DNA of 39,264 nucleotides from a virus: positions 1-39,264 of IMG/VR virus record IMGVR_UViG_3300028377_000023; one strand, 5' to 3'. This document shows positions 1 to 6,340 of this stretch, piece after piece. The stretch's first letter is position 1. Every line of letters begins with the position of its first letter. The notes below the pieces were generated by a model. That model was not told the DNA's origin. It saw only the letters and a program-made list of their open reading frames with translations, and ran no database searches. Position numbers and translations under genes: made by a program.

Positions 1-3
1 TGG

Positions 4-333
4 CTACACTTCGGCGTTACTTTCACGCTCTCTCAACCATGAACACAGAGTATCGATCTCGAAAAACCCTAATCTGGTAAATTGCTTGGATGCTTGATAG
101 AACTGAGTCATTCTAAATCCAGAATAACTATCAAAAACGAAAGCCACTGCGTTGTCACCCACTCTCGTATAGAATAGTGGATCCTCCTTTGTAACTTTCC
201 AGCTTCTGAGGTTGTCGATTAGTCTCTGAATCGCCTCATCTGAAGATGGTGTTTGACCAGTGAAGACGAATCCGATACTATCACTATGGTAGTATCTCAA
301 TTCGTGGATGGCTAGAACTTTTTCTTCAGTCAT
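4..333 (-). CDS. Hypothetical protein, 109 aa
   Basis: Unrecognised small protein with a complete frame ending in TAG at the window edge. It has alternating hydrophobic and charged segments with several aromatic residues, and no transmembrane segment, signal peptide or metal motif that I can see. Its start overlaps the end of the upstream gene (326-655) by 8 bases, the tight packing typical of phage early operons, so the two are probably co-transcribed. No function can be assigned. Confidence 0.7.
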   Translation of the reverse strand: MTEEKVLAIHELRYYHSDSIGFVFTGQTPSSDEAIQRLIDNLRSWKVTKEDPLFYTRVGDNAVAFVFDSYSGFRMTQFYQASKQFTRLGFFEIDTLCSWLRERESNAEV

Positions 334-655
334 TGATATACTCCTCGACTTCGTTGATTGTGAACTTCACATTCTCTGGATCTATATCTTTGAAATACTT
401 CAAAGCACGTTTCTCCATTTTTTGGAGACCATCAGTGACCTCCACTAGTCGGTCAAGAACTACTGGAAGTTGATACTCATCTGCATCAGCCCTCGCTAAC
501 GCCTTCTTGATACCAAGCTCCTTGTCCCACTTATCGATGGGGTTGTGAAGGGAATAGCCATAAAAGACCTCATCACCCCTCTTGGTAGCTACTACCACAC
601 CACGGGGTCGTTTGGTGTCTTCTTCTCTTAGATAGTTAATTAATGTGTTTTTCAT
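326..655 (-). CDS. Hypothetical protein, 109 aa
   Basis: Unrecognised, charged, probably soluble protein. The middle is rich in Lys, Arg, Asp and Glu and the C-terminus is acidic (ends NEVEEYIND). Its ATG lies 7 bases downstream of the -10-like hexamer of the early promoter box at 663-682, and no Shine-Dalgarno sequence fits between them, so translation may start from a leaderless message. It overlaps the downstream gene by 8 bases. The function is unknown. Confidence 0.72.
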   Translation of the reverse strand: MKNTLINYLREEDTKRPRGVVVATKRGDEVFYGYSLHNPIDKWDKELGIKKALARADADEYQLPVVLDRLVEVTDGLQKMEKRALKYFKDIDPENVKFTINEVEEYIND

Positions 656-658
656 GTT

Positions 659-784
659 CTATATTCTATTCTTAATTCTATTCTTCACGGGAATCTCACC
701 GAATCCCTCACACTCTTCACAGATTCGTTCTTCATCCTCTCCAAAGCCATAACACTCAGGACACGTCACAGATTCGTTCTTCAT
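659..784 (-). CDS. Mini zinc-ribbon protein, 41 aa (CxxCxGxG type)
   Basis: A 42-codon frame from ATG (784) to TAG (659). It encodes two tandem CxxCxGxG-type knuckles: CPECYGFG at residues 8-15 and CEECEGFG at residues 23-30. These four cysteines could form one DnaJ-like zinc site. The two halves are also repeated in the DNA (GAAGAACGAATCTGTGA occurs twice), so it looks like an internal duplication. The C-terminus KNRIKNRI is encoded by the early promoter box of the next gene. There is no clear Shine-Dalgarno; the upstream sequence is A-rich. The role is unknown. Small CxxCxGxG proteins are common in phages and may act as adaptors to host proteins, which is inference. Confidence 0.6.
   Translation of the reverse strand: MKNESVTCPECYGFGEDEERICEECEGFGEIPVKNRIKNRI
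663..682 (-). promoter_or_regulatory. Early promoter box 1
   Basis: Minus-strand AATAGAATTAAGAA directly followed by TAGAAT, which ends 7 bases before the ATG of the 326-655 gene. It is one of nine matching boxes in the window. It sits inside the 3' end of the small zinc-ribbon ORF (659-784). Confidence 0.65.
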
Positions 785-892
785 TTTCTTTTTTTTTAAT
801 TTAGTTTCCAATAATACGAGTTCCGTTTCCCATGTATTAATTTCTTTTCACAGTTAATGATCTCATCTCTAAATACATATCTACCATTCTCT
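785..892. other. AT-rich intergenic segment
   Basis: 108 bases between the zinc-ribbon ORF and the stop of the 603-residue gene. It contains a T-run (plus strand, about 786-797) but no hairpin next to it. Two short open frames in it are not convincing genes. I see no promoter box. Confidence 0.4.
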
Positions 893-2704
893 CTACTTCC
901 ATTGTTCTTTGAATAGTGAAAGGATGGTATCCTTCTCAAGTTTGGAAGGTGTTAGATCGATGTCGCACTTGTCGGGTGACTCGTTATTGATCTTCGCACC
1001 ACAGGATTCTAAGATATAATTCAGAGAGAAGCAGTTAGTCCACCTATGGATCAATGCCTTTCTCAAGAGAGTGTTCTTGTTAGAATCACCAGAGACTTGA
1101 CTATAACCGAATCCAGAGTTGAGAATAATAGCCTCCATCTGATCCTTCTCGTTCTTTCGAATGAGACCGATGAGTGATTGTTTGGAAATGGATTCAGTCT
1201 TTGCTGAGAACCAAATATTGTTTGGATCCATCATGTATTCCTTACCGATATTATCACCCTTACCGACGATCACATCGAAAACGGATCCACTAGCATCACC
1301 AGTGAATACGTTGTTAAAGATCAAATGACCTTCACTAAGATTATCACCAGCCAACATATACTCAGTAGCACCACTAGATGCATTGGTCATATCACCAGAG
1401 TAGGTAATACCCCCATCATTATAGTCTCTATTCCAACCGACTTTAGCACTCTCTGACACAGCAGAGAGATCCAAGTCTCTAGCACCACCAGAGTTCTCCC
1501 AGTAGATACCCATTGCGAGTCCTTTGTCAGTGGAGAGTTTAGTTCCCATTGGAACATTACCCACGAAAAGTTTCTCTGAAGTGGGGAGAGCATAATCCAC
1601 ATCGCTAGGGATGTAGATGGAGAGACCATTCATGGGGTATTTCTCTTTGATGATCTTCAGAAGGAACTGAGTCTTCTTCACAGGAGCAACCAATTTGGTT
1701 TCATGGCTCTTGACGTAAGACTTACCGTTGCGGATCTGATAGACCTTGGCATCCCCTTCTTTATTTTGTTTCAGATATTGGATGCAACGTGCAAGTTGAA
1801 AGAAGTTAGCATTGAGAAGATTATCTCTTTGCGCTTCCAACTCCTTGTAGGTGCAGTAGCCAATATCGTTGAGAATGTTATACGAGATGGGTGTGTGGAG
1901 AGTCTTGCTCAACTTGGAAATCTTGTTGATGATTCTCTTACCCGATTCGCCAAGAACAGGCTTGAATGCTAGGAAGATGGGCTTAAAGCGATTGAAGATC
2001 GTAGCCAATGATTCCTTATCAGCCCTGCTCAATGCGTTTTCAAGTGCGAACTTTTTATCTCTACTACCAATAACATTGGAAACGATCTCAGTTTTTGTTT
2101 GAGAGTTCTTGATGAGTAGGGTATTGCCAGTTGCAATATAAACCATGTAGCGGAGAAATTCCACTGGGTCTTTGGGAACGATGCCTTGCTCTCTGCAAAT
2201 GAGAATCAAAGCTTCTTTGTTCTTGATATCCTCTCCACCAGTGAAGGTGTAGCCAAGGTCTAACAGAACCTCCATGATATCATAGATGGTTTCTTCCTTG
2301 AGAGCAACACCAGAACTGAATAGATCTAGGCATTTGGAGATGAGTTCATCCTTGTCAAGACCACGAATGACCTTGAAGACAGTCTCCACCTTTGGCACAT
2401 CCAACTCTTCGTCGGGTGTGTAGACAAAGGAAGATGTGTGACCAGTTCCATATGTCGTAAGGTAGTGGAGAATTTGATGAACTGCCAATTCCTCTCTACT
2501 AGATTCTTGAACGACCTTCCACGACTTGTGGAAAGTAGCATTCAACTGTTGACCATTCAACTGACATTCTTTTAAATAACGTTTGATATCCGTCAAAGCG
2601 TGAGAGGCAGAAGGTTCAACGATAACTCCGTAATCGGAGAGGATCTTGTATTCACCACCATTTTTAGCTTCAACTGCGTTATATAATTTAAGTGTCTTTT
2701 TCAT
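893..2704 (-). CDS. 603-aa protein resembling MXAN_6230/SCO0854 family, TerD-like C-terminal region
   Basis: Large soluble protein. Around residues 185-270 it carries a signature I associate with MXAN_6230/SCO0854 proteins: RYMVYIATGNTLLIKN, then FNRFKPIFLAFKP, then an INKISKLSKTLHTPI-like stretch. Around residues 395-480 it carries LAMGIYWENSGGARDLDLSAV, then ITYSGDMTNASSGATEYM. That matches the TerD-like beta-sandwich region of the family (W....GG..DLDLS...SGD.T.A..GATE). No RING-type cysteine cluster is visible, so only the core seems present. Family members in bacteria have no firmly established function; TerD domains bind calcium and occur in stress and phage-defence contexts. The gene is preceded by an unusual 378-base leader with three tandem stem-loops and a promoter box. 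The domain call is from memory of the family pattern, not a search. Confidence 0.6.
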   Translation of the reverse strand: MKKTLKLYNAVEAKNGGEYKILSDYGVIVEPSASHALTDIKRYLKECQLNGQQLNATFHKSWKVVQESSREELAVHQILHYLTTYGTGHTSSFVYTPDEELDVPKVETVFKVIRGLDKDELISKCLDLFSSGVALKEETIYDIMEVLLDLGYTFTGGEDIKNKEALILICREQGIVPKDPVEFLRYMVYIATGNTLLIKNSQTKTEIVSNVIGSRDKKFALENALSRADKESLATIFNRFKPIFLAFKPVLGESGKRIINKISKLSKTLHTPISYNILNDIGYCTYKELEAQRDNLLNANFFQLARCIQYLKQNKEGDAKVYQIRNGKSYVKSHETKLVAPVKKTQFLLKIIKEKYPMNGLSIYIPSDVDYALPTSEKLFVGNVPMGTKLSTDKGLAMGIYWENSGGARDLDLSAVSESAKVGWNRDYNDGGITYSGDMTNASSGATEYMLAGDNLSEGHLIFNNVFTGDASGSVFDVIVGKGDNIGKEYMMDPNNIWFSAKTESISKQSLIGLIRKNEKDQMEAIILNSGFGYSQVSGDSNKNTLLRKALIHRWTNCFSLNYILESCGAKINNESPDKCDIDLTPSKLEKDTILSLFKEQWK

Positions 2705-2717
2705 AGTCTTGATAGTT

Positions 2718-2764
2718 GGCGGGAAGTAGTTTTTCCATAAAATTGTTTAGGAACTTCGTTTGCC
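2718..2764 (-). promoter_or_regulatory. Leader stem-loop copy 1
   Basis: In plus-strand coordinates, GGC 2718-2720 pairs with GCC 2762-2764 and GAAGT 2723-2727 pairs with ACTTC 2753-2757. The internal loop is GG against GTTT. The apical loop (minus strand) is TCCTAAACAATTTTATGG followed by A-rich sequence. This copy ends 13 bases upstream of the ATG of the 603-residue gene. The minus strand is the presumed RNA strand because the gene lies there. Confidence 0.6.
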
Positions 2765-2781
2765 TATAGTGTTTAAAATTT

Positions 2782-2832
2782 GGACGGGGAGTAGGTTTTT
2801 TTCATAAAATTGTTTAGGAACTCCGTTTGTCC
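2782..2832 (-). promoter_or_regulatory. Leader stem-loop copy 2
   Basis: GGAC 2782-2785 pairs with GTCC 2829-2832, and GGAGT 2788-2792 pairs with ACTCC 2820-2824. The GG/GTTT internal loop is the same as in copy 1. The apical loop is nearly identical to copy 1 (TCCTAAACAATTTTATGA), while both stems differ with compensatory changes. It is preceded on the plus strand by AAAATTTG, as is copy 3. Confidence 0.6.
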
Positions 2833-2883
2833 GAAAGCGTTTTGTTATTTTGTGTTTAGTATTTTGTTTGTTGTTGAAAATTT

Positions 2884-2937
2884 GAGCGGAGAGTAATTTT
2901 TGTTTGCATATAAAAGTTTTAGGAACTCTCTTTGCTC
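2884..2937 (-). promoter_or_regulatory. Leader stem-loop copy 3
   Basis: GAGC 2884-2887 pairs with GCTC 2934-2937, and AGAGT 2890-2894 pairs with ACTCT 2925-2929. The internal loop is GG against CTTT. The loop keeps TTCCTAAAA but is more diverged. This is the copy nearest the promoter box at 2974-2993 and would be the first transcribed. Confidence 0.58.
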
Positions 2938-2973
2938 GGAAATCATTTAAGCATCTTTTTGCTATTTGTCAAT

Positions 2974-2993
2974 AGGGTAATCTTAATTCTATT
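2974..2993 (-). promoter_or_regulatory. Early promoter box 9, upstream of the stem-loop leader
   Basis: Minus-strand AATAGAATTAAGAT followed by TACCCT, a poor -10 match. No ATG follows at 6 bases. Transcription from here would read through the three stem-loops (2937 to 2718) into the 603-residue gene, giving a leader of about 260 bases. Confidence 0.5.
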
Positions 2994-3082
2994 TTGGAAA
3001 GGGGTGGGTTCTTTGTCCGTTGTCGCGTTTATGTTTAATTTCTTCAGCTTCCTTCGTGGTCTTACATGTATTAGTTTATCAT

Positions 3083-3568
3083 TCATATCCATTCTGGTTT
3101 GTTGCGTTTCCATTTGTGTAGGTGTGCTTTGTCATGTTTATAGAATAGACGATAGGCATCTACTGGGTTTGATTCATCGAATTCCTCCAATGTTCTACAT
3201 ACACTATCATCCTTGATGGCGATTGCAAATGGTTTTAATCCTTGATCTGGAAATTTTAATTGATCCATATTCTCCAGACACCAGATGATGATTGCTTGAG
3301 ACTTGTGAACCTTACCATACCGTTGAGTGTATTCATCTGCCATATAGAGTCCGTGGTTGACAAGCCACACGAAGTTGTCCTCGCTCGTCCTAGCCCACTT
3401 GTTGCACGGATGATTCTTGTGGGTGAGTCGGTAGGGAGCTTCAATGTCTTGGAGACGAAACACTGAGCAAAGTATCTGAGCACTTTCAGTGATCATTTTC
3501 ACACAGTGAGTATTCACAAGCCAACGTGCTGATTTCTCAGGACAACTATCTATACAGAAAATATTCAT
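3083..3568 (-). CDS. Conserved viral protein of unknown function, 161 aa
   Basis: Starts MNIFCIDSCPEKSARWLVN. The pattern (CVKMITESAQ, then THKNHPCNKWARTSEDNFVWL, then EYTQRYGKVHKS, and a C-terminal DAYRLFYKHDKAHLHKWKRNKPEW) is one I recognise from uncharacterised proteins conserved across phages and some large DNA viruses. The conserved His, Cys, Lys and Glu residues suggest an enzyme, but no reaction is known to me. I chose the ATG at 3568 over an in-frame TTG two codons upstream because family members begin MN(I/L)F. It is the last gene before the 378-base leader region and lies 9 bases downstream of the stop of the 204-residue gene. Confidence 0.72.
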   Translation of the reverse strand: MNIFCIDSCPEKSARWLVNTHCVKMITESAQILCSVFRLQDIEAPYRLTHKNHPCNKWARTSEDNFVWLVNHGLYMADEYTQRYGKVHKSQAIIIWCLENMDQLKFPDQGLKPFAIAIKDDSVCRTLEEFDESNPVDAYRLFYKHDKAHLHKWKRNKPEWI

Positions 3569-3577
3569 ACCCAATCA

Positions 3578-4192
3578 TTAAAATGATTCGTAGAGTTTTT
3601 CGATCCACTCATTGTTATCATCACATCTTTTTTGATCTTTTAGCACACGCTCCTCATCTCTCTCGATGGCAGAGTTGAGTGATTCGATTTGCTTTGCTCG
3701 ATAGCTCTTAATGTTCTCTTTACGGGGAGGGTTGGTGGTCAATTCTTCCAACGCCTCCATGTAATAGTCTTGCATATTATCGTGTTCCATTGAAGTTTGG
3801 AGTTGTTCGATCATGAAATCTTTGAGGTTTTTGTGTTCGGGTGTTGGTTCCTTCCATTCCTCAACATCTCTCAACATCTTTTTATATCTAGCAATACTCT
3901 GAAGATTCTCCATAAAAGTTTTCTTATTGTATTCAAGTGATTTTTCGTGCTCCTGCTTCATGATCTCAAAAACCCCATCATCACTCACTCCACCCCACCA
4001 CACCACTTGGTTTTCATTCTTATTAATATTTTCTTGATGGTAGTCGGTTGATTCAACTGTCTTTATCGGTGTGTCTGCGTCATCATCTCTCTGATGCATA
4101 GCAGCACCGAAAGCTCTCGCACATATTAACGCAAATTCCTTTAGGTCGGTAACTTTACCATTCCCCACTTTGTGTGTATATCCTGTTGACAT
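3578..4192 (-). CDS. Hypothetical protein with charged coiled-coil C-terminal half, 204 aa
   Basis: Unrecognised. The N-terminus (about residues 1-75) is mixed. From about residue 85 onward it is strongly charged with heptad-like spacing (for example YRAKQIESLNSAIERDEERV near residues 163-182), consistent with coiled coil. Its ATG is exactly 6 bases from the -10-like hexamer of early promoter box 2 (4199-4218), with no Shine-Dalgarno. It is followed closely by the conserved 161-residue gene and is probably co-transcribed with it. Confidence 0.7.
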   Translation of the reverse strand: MSTGYTHKVGNGKVTDLKEFALICARAFGAAMHQRDDDADTPIKTVESTDYHQENINKNENQVVWWGGVSDDGVFEIMKQEHEKSLEYNKKTFMENLQSIARYKKMLRDVEEWKEPTPEHKNLKDFMIEQLQTSMEHDNMQDYYMEALEELTTNPPRKENIKSYRAKQIESLNSAIERDEERVLKDQKRCDDNNEWIEKLYESF

Positions 4193-4198
4193 GTTTGT

Positions 4199-4218
4199 AT
4201 TCTATTCTTAATTCTATT
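4199..4218 (-). promoter_or_regulatory. Early promoter box 2
   Basis: Minus-strand AATAGAATTAAGAA plus TAGAAT, then exactly 6 bases (ACAAAC) to the ATG at 4192. It overlaps the stop codon of the upstream gene 4214-4678. Confidence 0.68.
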
Positions 4219-4678
4219 CTTGTGACATTAGAAAATCTCTAATCGCCAACATCTCTGGATTCCTATGAATGGAGTCGGCGTAGATTCTAGTTTCTTCGTA
4301 GTGGCGATAGTTGTGTCCATTGAGTTCAAGATGATCTTCACACCCCTTCTCAGTAAAGCACACTTCCACCGTTTTCCAAACATCATTATATCCTGTCTCG
4401 ACGTAAAACTCCTGTTCCGAATACGCCTCTTCTTCCTCCTCGTTTTTGGGATGAGGAAGTTCCATCACACCGTCCTCGGTGTCGATCCATAATATTTCAT
4501 CACTCCATTGGGGATCAAACCCATACAACCTTTCACGAACTTGGACGTGGAAGATGGGATTCTTGGTGCAACGGTTATCTTGTGTTTTCAGATTTTCGGA
4601 AATCACAAGGATATCATCAAGTTTATAGTTATCCACCACGGTAGTGGTTACCGTCTTCCTTGTGCTCGTTTTATTCAT
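4214..4678 (-). CDS. Hypothetical acidic protein, 154 aa
   Basis: Unrecognised acidic, soluble protein. A Glu-rich stretch is visible in the middle (HPKNEEEEEAYSEQEFYVE). The N-terminus is rich in Thr and Lys. The ATG follows early promoter box 3 at 6-base spacing. The end of the gene contains the next promoter box, so transcription units overlap coding sequence here. The function is unknown. Confidence 0.68.
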   Translation of the reverse strand: MNKTSTRKTVTTTVVDNYKLDDILVISENLKTQDNRCTKNPIFHVQVRERLYGFDPQWSDEILWIDTEDGVMELPHPKNEEEEEAYSEQEFYVETGYNDVWKTVEVCFTEKGCEDHLELNGHNYRHYEETRIYADSIHRNPEMLAIRDFLMSQE

Positions 4679-4684
4679 ACAGGA

Positions 4685-4704
4685 ATGATAATCTTAATTC
4701 TATT
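4685..4704 (-). promoter_or_regulatory. Early promoter box 3
   Basis: Minus-strand AATAGAATTAAGAT plus TATCAT, then 6 bases to the ATG at 4678. It lies just downstream of the tRNA-Gly gene in the direction of transcription. Confidence 0.65.
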
Positions 4705-4716
4705 CCGAATAAATGG

Positions 4717-4790
4717 AGCAGGTGGTGGGACTCGAACCCACAACCATCTGCTTGGAAGGCAGACGCTCTAGCCAATTGAGCTACACCTGC
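4717..4790 (-). tRNA. tRNA-Gly (TCC)
   Basis: Full cloverleaf: acceptor GCAGGTG pairs with CACCTGC, with discriminator T. There is a D-arm GCTC...GAGC, an anticodon stem TCTGC/GCAGA with loop CTTCCAA (anticodon TCC), and a T-arm GTGGG TTCGAGT CCCAC. The CCA is not encoded. Phage tRNAs often supplement codon use that differs from the host. Confidence 0.96.
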
Positions 4791-4839
4791 GGTTGTTATT
4801 GTATTTATCGTTTTAATGATTTTTTATTCTTAAAAGTGG

Positions 4840-4913
4840 TCCTCCCAGTAGGACTTGAACCTACAACCTAAAGTTTATGAAACTTTTGCTCTAACCGATT
4901 GAGCTATGGGAGG
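4840..4913 (-). tRNA. tRNA-Met (CAT), elongator type
   Basis: Full cloverleaf: acceptor CCTCCCA pairs with TGGGAGG, discriminator A, D-arm GCTC...GAGC, anticodon stem AAAGT/ACTTT with loop TTCATAA (anticodon CAT), and T-arm GTAGG TTCAAGT CCTAC. The first acceptor pair is a regular C-G, so it is not a bacterial initiator. A lysidine-modified tRNA-Ile2 cannot be excluded. Its 5' end overlaps the 3' end of the 4904-5410 coding sequence by 10 bases. The CCA is not encoded. Confidence 0.94.
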
Positions 4914-5410
4914 GGTTGGTTTGTAAATCCTAGTTCTTCGGCCTTTTCTTCACATAGGGTTCTCATCCACCCCGTATCGTTGGTTCTGAGTTTACCTACC
5001 TTGCCAGTGATTTCACAAACACCATATGACATTTGTTCATATTTTTCAACTATGGCGTAATATTGATCGTGGTATTCTTTCCGATCCACACCCTCAAGAA
5101 AACCTTGGAATCTAAGACCACCGAGTTTTTCTTTGATAATACAAGATTTATACTGAATATCGTGTCCTTTCTTCTTGGCATCATCACAAAGCCTTTGAAT
5201 ATTTTTACAGAAATGTCGAACGATGATCTTCCAGCCCGATTTATGTTCAAATCCGAATCGGAGGTTTACTAGATCTTCCTTTTTCTCTGGAGCGTGTCCA
5301 GATTCATACCAATGTAATACCTCATCTGAAGGTTCAAGAAAGATTTTGGGGTATTCCTTCACGATACCTAACATATTAGGATCCACTAAATTAATGTCAA
5401 ATTGTTTCAT
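4904..5410 (-). CDS. Conserved phage protein with degenerate zinc-ribbon tail, 168 aa
   Basis: The segments IIKEKLGGLRFQ (about residues 91-102) and VCEITGKVGKLRTNDTGW, then TLCEEKAEELG near the C-terminus, match a widespread uncharacterised phage family with the pattern KEKxGGLRFY...CExCGxxG..R..GW..TLCD..A. Here the usual CxxC is CEIT, so the metal site is incomplete. The TAG stop codon lies within the tRNA-Met gene. The ATG at 5410 has no Shine-Dalgarno and lies 1 base after the stop of 5411-5611. The function is unknown. Confidence 0.75.
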   Translation of the reverse strand: MKQFDINLVDPNMLGIVKEYPKIFLEPSDEVLHWYESGHAPEKKEDLVNLRFGFEHKSGWKIIVRHFCKNIQRLCDDAKKKGHDIQYKSCIIKEKLGGLRFQGFLEGVDRKEYHDQYYAIVEKYEQMSYGVCEITGKVGKLRTNDTGWMRTLCEEKAEELGFTNQPLP

Positions 5411-5611
5411 TTAATATATTCCTAGTTTTTGTTTTATTTCGGATTGTTTATGTAGACCCCCTTGATTGAATGCTTCGATGTAAACATCTTCGATGACCTT
5501 CTCCCATTTAACGGGTTCATTAAATTTGAGTCTGATGTATTTCTTATGTTGCCAAGCATCATCAAACTTTTGGAAGCCCAATTTTTCCATGGACTGTTTA
5601 CTTACTTTCAT
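5411..5611 (-). CDS. Small basic hypothetical protein, 66 aa
   Basis: Unrecognised. The N-terminal half (KQSMEKLGFQKFDDAWQHKK) resembles the ends of small phage proteins predicted to bind nucleic acid or protein, but no motif supports this. The ATG is exactly 6 bases downstream of the TATACT of early promoter box 4, with no Shine-Dalgarno. It directly abuts the 168-residue gene downstream, so the promoter probably serves both genes and then tRNA-Met and tRNA-Gly. Confidence 0.65.
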   Translation of the reverse strand: MKVSKQSMEKLGFQKFDDAWQHKKYIRLKFNEPVKWEKVIEDVYIEAFNQGGLHKQSEIKQKLGIY

Positions 5612-5617
5612 ATGTGG

Positions 5618-5637
5618 AGTATAATCTTAATTCTATT
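5618..5637 (-). promoter_or_regulatory. Early promoter box 4
   Basis: Minus-strand AATAGAATTAAGAT plus TATACT, then 6 bases (CCACAT) to the ATG at 5611. It overlaps the last codons of the upstream gene 5633-6007. Confidence 0.7.
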
Positions 5638-6007
5638 TCAACTTCTTCTGCCAGTCACCTTGGTTCCATTCTTTCACACCACACTCCTTACACTGATCCC
5701 ACAATAGACCGACACTATCATCCAGTTGCCAATCACCTTTCGCTAGATAGTGACAGTAACCGTTGTTTTGTGATGGGAATTTATCCATCTCATCCCAGAA
5801 GGGACAGATTTGATTTTCACCATCAGTGTCTTTAGAATAGCAATAAAGACCAGACGGGATTAGGTCTCTACACTGGTTATCGGTCATTTCCGCTTGTTGG
5901 AGTTCGGTGTCACCAACATCTTCATAGACTTTCTTAGGATCTACTCCGACTGTGTATAATGTTCTCTTATCGGCGTGTGTGTAATATATCTTTGATTCCT
6001 CTTCCAT
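5633..6007 (-). CDS. Cys-rich conserved phage protein, 124 aa
   Basis: Six cysteines (46, 56, 68, 85, 106, 109) in the order NQCRDL, GLYCYS, QICPFWD, NGYCHYL and DQCKECG. The arrangement CPFWD...Q.NGYCHYLxxGDW...LLWDQCKECGV is familiar from uncharacterised proteins of many tailed phages and probably forms a zinc-stabilised fold. The function is unknown. The ATG lies just after the hairpin at 6015-6050, so it either has its own undetected promoter or depends on read-through. Confidence 0.75.
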   Translation of the reverse strand: MEEESKIYYTHADKRTLYTVGVDPKKVYEDVGDTELQQAEMTDNQCRDLIPSGLYCYSKDTDGENQICPFWDEMDKFPSQNNGYCHYLAKGDWQLDDSVGLLWDQCKECGVKEWNQGDWQKKLK

Positions 6008-6014
6008 GTTTTAA

Positions 6015-6050
6015 AAATATTAGGGGTAGTGAATACCACCCCTAATATTT
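6015..6050 (-). terminator. 13-bp stem-loop, probable terminator or mRNA-end hairpin
   Basis: AAATATTAGGGGT (6015-6027) pairs perfectly with ACCCCTAATATTT (6038-6050) around a 10-base loop. On the minus strand the stem runs into TTTTTAAAA. It lies between the 75-residue gene and the 124-residue gene, so it could end the upstream operon. It is close to the next ATG and could also shield it. Confidence 0.6.
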
Positions 6051-6079
6051 AAGTGCGACTTCAATATTAAACTCGCAAC

Positions 6080-6307
6080 TCAATTTGAGCGAACGCCATT
6101 CATTCGCATTTCACGAGCAAGATCTCTAACATCGACGGGATGCCATTCAACGGAGTGTTGATTTCTCATGATTGCGACCTCTGCCCCACCACCAACAATA
6201 TGAAAGCTACCGTTTGGTAGTTGAACCATATTCACGTTGAATATCTTGGGGTTTTTGCGTTGATCCCTACTGCGAAGCCATTGTTTGTTTTTTCTGTTGT
6301 TTTTCAT
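6080..6307 (-). CDS. Small basic hypothetical protein, 75 aa
   Basis: Unrecognised. The N-terminus is strongly basic (KNNRKNKQWLRSRDQRK), followed by a short hydrophobic/glycine section (IVGGGAEVAIM) and a charged C-terminus. I chose ATG at 6307; an in-frame GTG lies two codons upstream. A basic N-terminus can reflect nucleic-acid binding, but this is not demonstrated. It is followed by the hairpin at 6015-6050. Confidence 0.6.
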   Translation of the reverse strand: MKNNRKNKQWLRSRDQRKNPKIFNVNMVQLPNGSFHIVGGGAEVAIMRNQHSVEWHPVDVRDLAREMRMNGVRSN

Positions 6308-6340
6308 ATACACCCCAAGGTATCATCCCTTTAGTGTATG

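Noticed and set aside
893-895. TAG readthrough at the end of the 603-residue gene
   Set aside because: A second in-frame TAG follows after three codons.
796-934. Out-of-frame minus-strand ORF past the end of the 603-residue gene
   Set aside because: The frame looks somewhat protein-like but has no ATG or GTG start and overlaps the real gene. A 21-codon ATG frame there is equally unsupported.
2724-2899. Small open frames starting at ATG in each stem-loop (about 10-17 codons)
   Set aside because: The three frames encode unrelated peptides because of 2-base length shifts, while the nucleotide pairing is kept.
2718-2937. Possible CRISPR-like repeats
   Set aside because: Three units only, stems diverged by compensatory change, centre-to-centre distances about 66 and 104 bases, and no cas genes. 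A structured leader fits better.
2932-3216. Plus-strand ORF of 94 codons
   Set aside because: It overlaps the leader and the conserved 161-residue minus-strand gene, has T-rich composition and no family features. It is a shadow frame.
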